Below are positions 7,206 through 12,977 of a stretch of DNA of 15,931 nt, piece after piece. Position 1 is the first letter of the stretch; every line of letters starts with the position of its first letter. The stretch is from Lachnospiraceae bacterium UBA7182 (GTDB taxonomy: Bacteria; Bacillota; Clostridia; Lachnospirales; Lachnospiraceae), in NCBI GenBank assembly GCA_002491115.1, contig DKVI01000099.1:44587-60517 (forward strand), given 5' to 3'. A program made the position numbers and the translations under genes. The notes beneath the pieces are model-generated. The model did no database searches, was not told the DNA's origin, and saw only the letters and a list, made by a program, of their open reading frames with translations.

Positions 7206-8201
7206 TTATTGAGACGCCGATGTTTCCGGCGAAATCTCCTGCGCATACAGATGACAGGCGACAAAATGCCCCGGCTCTGTCTCCCGGAGCACAGGTTCCT
7301 CTCTGCGGCACCTGTCGCATACTTTAGGACATCTGGTATGGAACCTGCATCCGGACGGCGGATCGGAAGGACTGGGGACTTCCCCTTCCAGGCGTATCCG
7401 CTCACCCTGATTGTCCCGCCCCACCTGGGGAATGGCGGACAAAAGCGCCTCCGTATAGGGATGATACCTGTTCTCATACAGTCTGTCATAGGGCGCGATC
7501 TCCATCATCCTGCCCAGATACATGACCCCCACCCGGTCACTGACCTGGTAGACTACGTTCAGGTTGTGGGAAATAAAAAAATAAGTAAGTCCCAGTTTTT
7601 CTTTTAATTCCTGGAGAAGGTTCAGCACCTGCGCCTGGACAGACACGTCCAGCGCGGACACCGCTTCGTCGCAGATAATCAGATCCGGGTTAAGCGCCAG
7701 AGCCCTTGCAATCCCGATTCTCTGTTTTTGCCCTCCGGACAGTTCATGGGGATACCGGGTCAGATGGTATTCGTCCATGCCGACCAGATTCAGAAGCTCC
7801 CGGATTCTCTCCTCCACATTCATCTGCTCCGCCATCTGATGGATCTCAAAAGGCTCCGCCAGGATTTTTCTGACGGTTCTTCTGGGATTCAGACAGGCAG
7901 AAGGGTCCTGAAAAATAATCTGGGCCTTTTTCCGCATCTGTTTTAAGTCATTGCCCTTAAGCCCGGCGATATCCGTCCCCTCCAGATAAATATGTCCGCC
8001 GGTAGGTTTCAAAAGCCGGATCAGCGTCCTTCCAAGGGTACTTTTGCCGCAGCCGCTCTCCCCCACAACTCCGAAAGTTTCTCCTTTGAAAATATCAAAA
8101 CTGACATCATCTACCGCCTTTACTTCCGGAGCCTTTTTGTTTTTCCCTTTAAAATATACTTTTACATGATCGGCTCTCATCAGCACATCTGCCGCTGCCA
8201 T
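7206..8201 (-). CDS. dppF: Oligopeptide/dipeptide ABC transporter ATPase, F-type
   Basis: This is one of two ATPases that drive peptide import from the cytoplasmic side. The 331-residue protein shows Walker A GESGCGKST (47-55), Q-loop Gln98, signature LSGGQKQR (154-161), Walker B LIICDE with Glu179, a D-loop SALD, and switch His212. After the ATPase core comes the C-terminal oligopeptide/dipeptide extension with Cys285, Cys291, Cys295, Cys298 and Cys316. In related proteins this cysteine group can bind an iron-sulfur cluster; here that is only a possibility. ATG at 8201 has AGGAGG eight bases upstream. It follows the other ATPase gene by about 20 bases. Confidence 0.95.
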   Translation of the reverse strand: MAAADVLMRADHVKVYFKGKNKKAPEVKAVDDVSFDIFKGETFGVVGESGCGKSTLGRTLIRLLKPTGGHIYLEGTDIAGLKGNDLKQMRKKAQIIFQDPSACLNPRRTVRKILAEPFEIHQMAEQMNVEERIRELLNLVGMDEYHLTRYPHELSGGQKQRIGIARALALNPDLIICDEAVSALDVSVQAQVLNLLQELKEKLGLTYFFISHNLNVVYQVSDRVGVMYLGRMMEIAPYDRLYENRYHPYTEALLSAIPQVGRDNQGERIRLEGEVPSPSDPPSGCRFHTRCPKVCDRCRREEPVLRETEPGHFVACHLYAQEISPETSASQ

Positions 8202-8220
8202 AAATGAATCCTCCTTCCCC

Positions 8221-9201
8221 TTACCTGTCTTCGTACATCCAGCATCGTACCAGGTGCCTGTCAGATATTTGCCTCATAGGCGGACTTTCCTTTTTACACC
8301 GCTCTGTAGCATAAGGACAACGGGGCGAAAAACTGCATCCTTCCATCCGCTCGGTGGGATTTGGCACCATCCCGTCTATCGTTTCAAGAGGATTTCTCTC
8401 TTTTGTAATCTTAGGTATGGCATTTAACAGACCTTTGGTATACGGATGCTTTGGTTCTTCAAACAGCACTGCCGTGGGCGCCTGTTCCACAATATGACCG
8501 GTATACATAACAAGCACCCTGTCACAAAGTTCACTGACCACTCCTAGATCATGGGTAATAAATATAACAGAAGTTCCCATGCTCTCATTTAATTCCCGAA
8601 TCAGATCCAGAATCTGCGCCTGGATCGTCACATCCAGAGCCGTAGTAGGCTCATCCGCGATCAGGATCTGAGGCTGGCAGGCAAGAGCCATGGCAATCAT
8701 CACACGCTGACGCATACCGCCGGACATTTGATGCGGATATTCCTGCGCTCTGATCTGAGGATTGGCGATCCCCACCGACCGCATCATATGTACCGCCTCA
8801 TCCATGGCCGCTTTTTTGTTCATTCCCCGATGAAGCATTAATGACTCCGCAATCTGCTTTCCGCATTTGATAATCGGATTTAAAGAAGTCATCGGTTCCT
8901 GAAAAATCATGGATATCTCGTTTCCGCGAAGCTTTTGCATCTCTTTTTTTGACGCTTTTACCAAATCTTTGCCTTTATACAGGATTTCTCCGCCTGTAAT
9001 CTTTCCCGGAGGGTTCGGTATAAGCCTCATCATTCCTAAAGAAGATACGCTTTTACCGCTTCCGCTCTCCCCGACAATGCCCAGTTTTTCTCCTTTCTGC
9101 AAGGTATAACTCAAATGGTCCACCGCCTGCACAACACCTTCTGCAGTCTGGAACTCAACGCACAACTCCTTTATTTCCAGCAATCTATCCGGCTGCTCCA
9201 T
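8221..9201 (-). CDS. dppD: Oligopeptide/dipeptide ABC transporter ATPase, D-type
   Basis: This is the first gene of the uptake operon and the partner ATPase of DppF. The 326-residue protein has Walker A GESGSGKS (44-51), Q-loop Gln101, signature MSGGMRQR (159-166), Walker B ILIADEP (179-185), switch His217 and the C-terminal peptide-transporter extension with Cys289, Cys295, Cys302 and Cys320. I chose ATG at 9201 because AGAGAGG lies 9 bases upstream and the protein then begins MEQPDRLLEIKELCVEF, the usual family start. The open frame continues 25 codons upstream to a TTG at 9276, but that part is charged, has no ribosome site and does not look like family sequence. Confidence 0.94.
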   Translation of the reverse strand: MEQPDRLLEIKELCVEFQTAEGVVQAVDHLSYTLQKGEKLGIVGESGSGKSVSSLGMMRLIPNPPGKITGGEILYKGKDLVKASKKEMQKLRGNEISMIFQEPMTSLNPIIKCGKQIAESLMLHRGMNKKAAMDEAVHMMRSVGIANPQIRAQEYPHQMSGGMRQRVMIAMALACQPQILIADEPTTALDVTIQAQILDLIRELNESMGTSVIFITHDLGVVSELCDRVLVMYTGHIVEQAPTAVLFEEPKHPYTKGLLNAIPKITKERNPLETIDGMVPNPTERMEGCSFSPRCPYATERCKKESPPMRQISDRHLVRCWMYEDR

Positions 9202-9248
9202 ATTTTCCCGCCTCTCTTCATCCGCCTTGCGCTCTTCACTTTTTGAAT

Positions 9249-9290
9249 TTACTGTGTTAAAGCGAAAATGCGGCAAAACATACTTCTCCT
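9249..9290 (-). CDS. Possible leader peptide in the opp/dpp operon leader
   Basis: Within the roughly 100-base leader of the uptake operon, the minus strand has AGGAG (9290-9286), a short 4-base gap, then ATG at 9281 opening an 11-codon frame that encodes MFCRIFALTQ and stops at 9249. It is out of frame with dppD and closes 47 bases before the dppD start. It could be a translated regulatory leader peptide or a chance frame. The short ribosome spacing and lack of family evidence keep confidence low. Confidence 0.27.
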   Translation of the reverse strand, partial: RRSMFCRIFALTQ

Positions 9291-9312
9291 GTATTCTTTC
9301 AGCACGAATACT

Positions 9313-9341
9313 AACATATCATATTTCCGGACAAAATTCAA
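9313..9341 (-). promoter_or_regulatory. Promoter of the peptide-uptake operon
   Basis: The minus strand has TTGAAT (9341-9336), a 17-base spacer and TATGTT (9318-9313), with TGA before the -10 as an extended -10. Transcription would start near 9306, giving a leader of about 105 bases before dppD. It would drive dppD-dppF-binding protein-dppB-dppC-peptidase-cyclophilin, as no internal gap is longer than about 57 bases. Confidence 0.7.
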
Positions 9342-9417
9342 CACAAAAAAAGCCAGTGCTGCTTCCATCTGCTTCCATATCGGTTTCAAAATCCTGTCTT
9401 CTTTGCCACAAATGACA

Positions 9418-11466
9418 TCATAATACCTCGTAAACCGCGAACGCCAGATCCACGCCTTCTATTTGATCCGGCGCATAAAGACTCCCTTCTGCATACACAT
9501 CCCATGCCCCTGTCTGGTAATAAAGAAAATCTGTTTTGACGACGCAGTCCGGGTTTCTAAGCCGGATCTGAATGCGGTAGGTCTGTTCCCGGTCCGGCGT
9601 GACCTTATCAAAAGCCACGGTATACGGTTCCATACAGGGCGCTATGGAACCTCTGATCTCTCCCCTGGCTACCACTTCTTCGCTTTCATCCAGGATCGTA
9701 AGATCATAGACAGAATCATTCGCTCCCCCTTCCCAGTTCGCCACCCACAGATCCACATGGTCAAAGGCTCTCCTGGCCCGGAATGTCTGTGCAAACTCTG
9801 TATTAAGCGTAAGATCCTGGCTGCTTTCCTGATCCTGCAGGACCGTATATTCCCGCACCGGAAGTCCGGCGCCGTATACCGCACACGCCACACACGCAAA
9901 CACCGCCGCCACACATACGCCGGAAGCAGGAAGCAAAAACCGCACCCACGGACGCTTCTCCTTTATTTTATAGAACACGGACTCCAGCCTCAAAAGACCG
10001 TCCGCCGCCCACAGGGCAAACATAAGCATAAAAGGCACGCTGTATGCCTGGTCCGCTTCCCACACCAGGTAAAACAGATAAGCGCCGCATATATTAAAGG
10101 CAAATACATCCAGAAAATCCCCGCTGCCTTTGAAAGCCCTGTACACCAGCGCCAGCAGCACAAGCCCCATCAAAAGGACATGATAGCCATGCAGATACAC
10201 CGCCAGATAATCGCTTTTGCCTCCGTTTATATACTTTTGCAGCCAGGATGCCTCCCGCATGGTGCGAAACAGGGCATAATAATCATCCGTGCCGTCGGAA
10301 AAAGTCACTCTTAACTTATTTCTGCACAAAGTCAGGACCCCTCCCGGCCCCATCCGGCGCAGGCGTTCCTTCAACAGCGCAAGATCCGCTTCTGTCCGTT
10401 CTTCTCTGGTAGAAAAGGAACCGGTATAAGCATCGTCCGCGCTGTTGTACTGTCCCTCTCCCTGGGCGCTCATCATCACCCAATGGATCGCCGGATATCC
10501 TGTCACGGACGGGTCGAAGCCGGCATAACGCTTCTCGATCTGCCCATACGCGCCAAAGACAAACACCGCCCCCAGAAGCACCGCCGCGGCGCCGACAGCC
10601 GAACGGAATACTTTTTTGTCCTTCAGCTCAAAAACAGTATAGAAAAAAAGCGCCGCCGCCGTCACGATTATGGTCGCCCTGATTTTATACCCCGCCGCCA
10701 GCATACCGCCTGCCAAAATATAACAGACATATTTTTTCCATAAAACATGCTGCCTTCTCCCGGTATCCACAAGCCACACGGATCCCATGGAAAACGCCAG
10801 GGAAATCGTAGACGTATAGTACATCTGTCCCAGCAGATACCACAAAGGGTTGACCGATAAAAGCAGCAGCAGATAAAGCCCTGCCCTTTTAGAACGGTAT
10901 CTGCATACCAGAGAAAAGGCAGACAGAAGTCCCAGATTCATAAACAGAAGGTTTACAAGCTTCATATATTCCATCCAGTACCTTGCCGGAAGCCCCGACA
11001 CGGATGCCGCTGACAGAAAAAACCGCGTAAAAAGGCACAACGATATATTGTTGGGATATTTCATAAAATAGTATTTAAAATGCGTATCTGCTATGGTATC
11101 CCGCTCAAGCAGTGCTGCCGCCGTGTCAAAGATCTTCAGATGATCATAACGAAGAGAGGTACGCACGGTCAGTACCATCATCACCTGCAGAAAGATCATC
11201 ACGCCAAACAGCAGAGGAACCGACAGCTTCTGGTGCCGTTCCAGAAAATCCGCCGCTTTTGCAAACAGTCCCAGATACAGTATCCCCAGCAGCACGGCAG
11301 TCCCCGCCAGGAATGCAAGAATCCCTTTTCCATGCAGAATACCCAGAAGCGCGTCCGCATATTGCAGCGTATCCAGCGCTCCATAAAGGACATAGGCGCT
11401 GATCAGAAACAGCACCGCGAACAGCACGGCATACACCGCTCTTTTACATCTGCCTAAAATATTCAT
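9418..11466 (-). CDS. Multispanning GT-C-like glycosyltransferase, unassigned
   Basis: I do not recognise an exact family. The 682-residue protein has about ten to twelve predicted membrane segments over residues 9-535, then a non-membrane, probably beta-rich C-terminal domain (about 536-682) after the last segment, likely outside the cell. The first large outer loop has RYDHLKIFD with Asp108 and Asp114, then YFMKYPNN (133-140). This acidic loop plus an aromatic YPNN motif resembles GT-C transferases, which take sugars from polyprenyl-phosphate donors. ATG at 11466 follows the dapF stop by 7 bases. A longer reading from 11517 would overlap dapF by about 44 bases. GAAG next to the dapF stop is a weak ribosome site, so translation probably depends on dapF. 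Function is inference. Confidence 0.75.
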   Translation of the reverse strand: MNILGRCKRAVYAVLFAVLFLISAYVLYGALDTLQYADALLGILHGKGILAFLAGTAVLLGILYLGLFAKAADFLERHQKLSVPLLFGVMIFLQVMMVLTVRTSLRYDHLKIFDTAAALLERDTIADTHFKYYFMKYPNNISLCLFTRFFLSAASVSGLPARYWMEYMKLVNLLFMNLGLLSAFSLVCRYRSKRAGLYLLLLLSVNPLWYLLGQMYYTSTISLAFSMGSVWLVDTGRRQHVLWKKYVCYILAGGMLAAGYKIRATIIVTAAALFFYTVFELKDKKVFRSAVGAAAVLLGAVFVFGAYGQIEKRYAGFDPSVTGYPAIHWVMMSAQGEGQYNSADDAYTGSFSTREERTEADLALLKERLRRMGPGGVLTLCRNKLRVTFSDGTDDYYALFRTMREASWLQKYINGGKSDYLAVYLHGYHVLLMGLVLLALVYRAFKGSGDFLDVFAFNICGAYLFYLVWEADQAYSVPFMLMFALWAADGLLRLESVFYKIKEKRPWVRFLLPASGVCVAAVFACVACAVYGAGLPVREYTVLQDQESSQDLTLNTEFAQTFRARRAFDHVDLWVANWEGGANDSVYDLTILDESEEVVARGEIRGSIAPCMEPYTVAFDKVTPDREQTYRIQIRLRNPDCVVKTDFLYYQTGAWDVYAEGSLYAPDQIEGVDLAFAVYEVL

Positions 11467-11473
11467 ATGATCT

Positions 11474-12325
11474 TCAACCGAGCCCTTCAGGCAGGATGAT
11501 CTCTCCGTCAAACACAACGGCCGCCGGGCCTGTCATATAGACGCAGTTGTCTTCCTCATCCCACTCGATATCCAGATCGCCTCCCAAAAGCCGCACCGTC
11601 ACTTTTCTGTCGCAATAACCGTTCAGTACGGCCGCCACAGCCGTGGCACAGGCTCCTGTACCGCAGGCCAGCGTCTCTCCGCTTCCCCGCTCCCAGACCC
11701 GCATTTCCACTGTATGGCGGTCCAGAACACGGGCAAACTCCGTATTCACCCTGTCCGGGAATTTTTCATGCTTCTCAAAATACGGCCCGGTCTGCTCCAG
11801 CACAATGTCCTGTACCGGCATATTGACAAAAACGACTGCATGAGGGTTCCCCATAGACACACAGGTTATCTTCCACTCCCTGCCGCAGACTTCGATGGGC
11901 TCCTGGATCACCGGTTCCTGGTCCGCTTTTACCGGAATTTCCTTTGGCGCAAGCACCGGGGCGCCCATATTGACTCTCACCTTTGCGACTTTATTGTTTT
12001 CTATTGTAAGTTTAAGATATTTAATTCCCGACAGGGTATCAACGGATATCTCTTCCTTATCCGTCAGGCCGTAGTCATATACATATTTTGCCACGCAGCG
12101 AATGCCATTTCCGCACATCTTCCCTTCGGAACCGTCATTGTTATACATATCCATCTGAAAATCCGCCCGGTCCGATCTTTTAATCAGAATCAGCCCGTCC
12201 GAACCGATCCCAAAATGCCGGTCGCTGACAAACCGCGATACCGCCTCCGGATTCGCCAGATCTTCTTTTGTGCAGTCCACATATACATAATCGTTCCCAA
12301 TGCCATGCATTTTCGTAAATTTCAC
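11474..12325 (-). CDS. dapF: Diaminopimelate epimerase
   Basis: This enzyme converts LL-diaminopimelate to meso-diaminopimelate, the precursor of lysine and of the peptidoglycan cross-bridge, in the cytoplasm. The 283-residue length is normal. The N-terminal KMHGIGNDYVYVD is diagnostic, and the two catalytic cysteines are Cys71 (MCGNGIRC) and Cys221 (ACGTGACAT). The start is GTG at 12325, preceded by AGGAGG at a 7-base spacing. It is the first gene of a two-gene transcript with the GT-C-like protein, behind a perfect-consensus promoter. Its leader of about 150 bases contains a full copy and a truncated copy of the hairpin repeat. Confidence 0.97.
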   Translation of the reverse strand: MKFTKMHGIGNDYVYVDCTKEDLANPEAVSRFVSDRHFGIGSDGLILIKRSDRADFQMDMYNNDGSEGKMCGNGIRCVAKYVYDYGLTDKEEISVDTLSGIKYLKLTIENNKVAKVRVNMGAPVLAPKEIPVKADQEPVIQEPIEVCGREWKITCVSMGNPHAVVFVNMPVQDIVLEQTGPYFEKHEKFPDRVNTEFARVLDRHTVEMRVWERGSGETLACGTGACATAVAAVLNGYCDRKVTVRLLGGDLDIEWDEEDNCVYMTGPAAVVFDGEIILPEGLG

Positions 12326-12345
12326 GCCTTAACCTCCTATTTATA

Positions 12346-12430
12346 GTTCCGCTATGCCCTCCCAACAGCTTTTACCCAGAGCAGTCTGCTTTGCATCCTG
12401 CTCTGCCTGTTGGGCGGGCTTCGCTGTTTA
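12346..12430 (-). repeat. Hairpin repeat, copy D (dapF leader)
   Basis: This full unit is in the same orientation as copies A-C and sits 8 bases upstream of the AGGAGG of dapF. It is the most diverged copy, yet its stems are kept or strengthened. The internal loop GGA becomes a CCC-containing stretch that pairs, extending CAACAG/CTGTTG to CCCAACAG/CTGTTGGG. The terminal loop GAA becomes AAA between unchanged TGC and GCA arms. It would be transcribed in every dapF mRNA. Confidence 0.9.
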
Positions 12431-12435
12431 TCATA

Positions 12436-12453
12436 GTTCCGCTACGCCCTCCC
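12436..12453 (-). repeat. Hairpin repeat, truncated copy E
   Basis: Eighteen bases match the left end of the repeat unit exactly (GTTCCGCTACGCCCTCCC on the plus strand). The copy starts 90 bp after copy D, the same period as the B/C tandem pair. The remainder of the unit is missing, so this is a tandem copy cut short. Confidence 0.8.
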
Positions 12454-12480
12454 GGCGTCGAACATCCTCTTTCTACTGGA

Positions 12481-12509
12481 ATTATAGGAGTTGTACTTCT
12501 TTTTGTCAA
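12481..12509 (-). promoter_or_regulatory. Consensus promoter of dapF
   Basis: The minus strand has TTGACA (12509-12504), a 17-base spacer and TATAAT (12486-12481), a perfect match to the sigma-A consensus. Transcription would start near 12474 and give a leader of about 150 bases that includes repeat copies E and D. It points away from the cysteine-rich gene on the other strand. Confidence 0.93.
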
Positions 12510-12533
12510 GAAGACCCCCAACTGCATACCCTA
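12504..12533 (+). promoter_or_regulatory. Possible promoter of the cysteine-rich gene
   Basis: CATACCCTA (12525-12533) resembles the -10 of sporulation sigma factors K or E (CATA...TA). No good -35 partner is seen. As an alternative, TTGTCA (12504-12509) with 17 bases to TACCCT would be a weak sigma-A site, but TTGTCA is also the complement of the dapF -35. Either reading leaves a very short leader before the ribosome site at 12540. Confidence 0.25.
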
Positions 12534-12555
12534 TTACAGAAAGGAGTTGAATTTT

Positions 12556-12939
12556 ATGAACAGTTGGATCTGGATCTTATTACTTCTGGCTTCCTCGAAC
12601 GGCAATCGCTGCTGCCAGCCCGCCTGCGGATGCACCAGTGAATGCGAACGCCCCTGCCCGAGGGAAGCGCAAAGAGAACGCCGGGAAGCGTGTGGCTGCG
12701 AACAAGGCAGAAGACAGGAACGGGAGGAAAGCTGCGGATGTGAACGTAATAACAGACGCGAACGGGAGGAAGACTGCGGATGTGAACGTAATAACAGACG
12801 CGAACGGGAAGAAGACTGCGGATGTGAACGTAATAACAGACGCGAGCGGGAAGAAGACTGCGGGTGTGAACAGCGCCAGCCGTCCAGACTGGTGCCGCCT
12901 CCGCCAAGGCCACCGTTTGAAGAACGCGGATGTAACTAA
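12556..12939 (+). CDS. Cysteine/arginine/glutamate-rich repeat protein
   Basis: I do not recognise a named family. This 127-residue protein is the only plus-strand gene. ATG at 12556 is preceded by AAAGGAG at a 9-base spacing. The N-terminus has a short hydrophobic run (WIWILLLLA, 4-12) that may insert in or contact a membrane. Cys-rich sequence follows (17 Cys in total). Residues 35-104 are five 14-residue units ending in CGC; three of them (63-104) are identical ERNNRREREEDCGC. A Pro-rich tail (113-120) ends in GCN. Charged repeats with paired cysteines suggest a disulfide-linked, metal-binding or coat-type structural protein; this is inference. A terminator follows directly. Other frames through the repeat are also open only because 42 is a multiple of three. 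Confidence 0.75.
   Translation: MNSWIWILLLLASSNGNRCCQPACGCTSECERPCPREAQRERREACGCEQGRRQEREESCGCERNNRREREEDCGCERNNRREREEDCGCERNNRREREEDCGCEQRQPSRLVPPPPRPPFEERGCN
12658..12867 (+). repeat. 42-bp in-frame tandem repeat
   Basis: Five 42-bp units lie inside the cysteine-rich gene. The first two (12658-12741) are diverged, and the last three (12742-12867) encode identical peptides and differ only by silent A/G changes. Recent expansion of the last three units is likely. Confidence 0.9.
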
Positions 12940-12945
12940 AAAACA

Positions 12946-12977
12946 CCCGGGGATTCCACGGGTCCCCGGGGCCTTTT
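12946..12977. terminator. Bidirectional terminator
   Basis: CCCGGGGA (12946-12953) pairs with TCCCCGGG (12963-12970) around a 9-base loop. TTTT follows on the plus strand (12974-12977) and TTTTTT follows on the minus strand (the complement of the A-run at 12938-12943). It separates the convergent cysteine-rich gene and DUF6020-like gene. The stop codon of the latter lies within the plus-strand T-tract. Confidence 0.88.

Noticed and set aside
9313..9341. CodY-like or other operator dyad in the opp promoter spacer around TCCGGA
   Set aside because: The match to the CodY box is poor and the dyad pairs only about five of nine positions.
9345..9380. Run of seven T on the minus strand after GCACTGGC, with a TGGAAGCAG direct repeat, as a terminator of the GT-C-like gene
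   Set aside because: I could find no upstream arm complementary to GCAGCACTGGC, so there is no convincing hairpin. The T-run also abuts the opp promoter.
9386..9421. Eleven-residue frame (MMSFVAKKTGF) overlapping the stop of the GT-C-like gene with GAGGTATT upstream
   Set aside because: Very short, no sign of function, and the ribosome-like bases are codons of the preceding gene.
12554..12946. Minus-strand frame opposite the cysteine-rich gene
   Set aside because: It has the same repeat-driven openness, no ribosome site, and is opposite a frame with a clear start and terminator.
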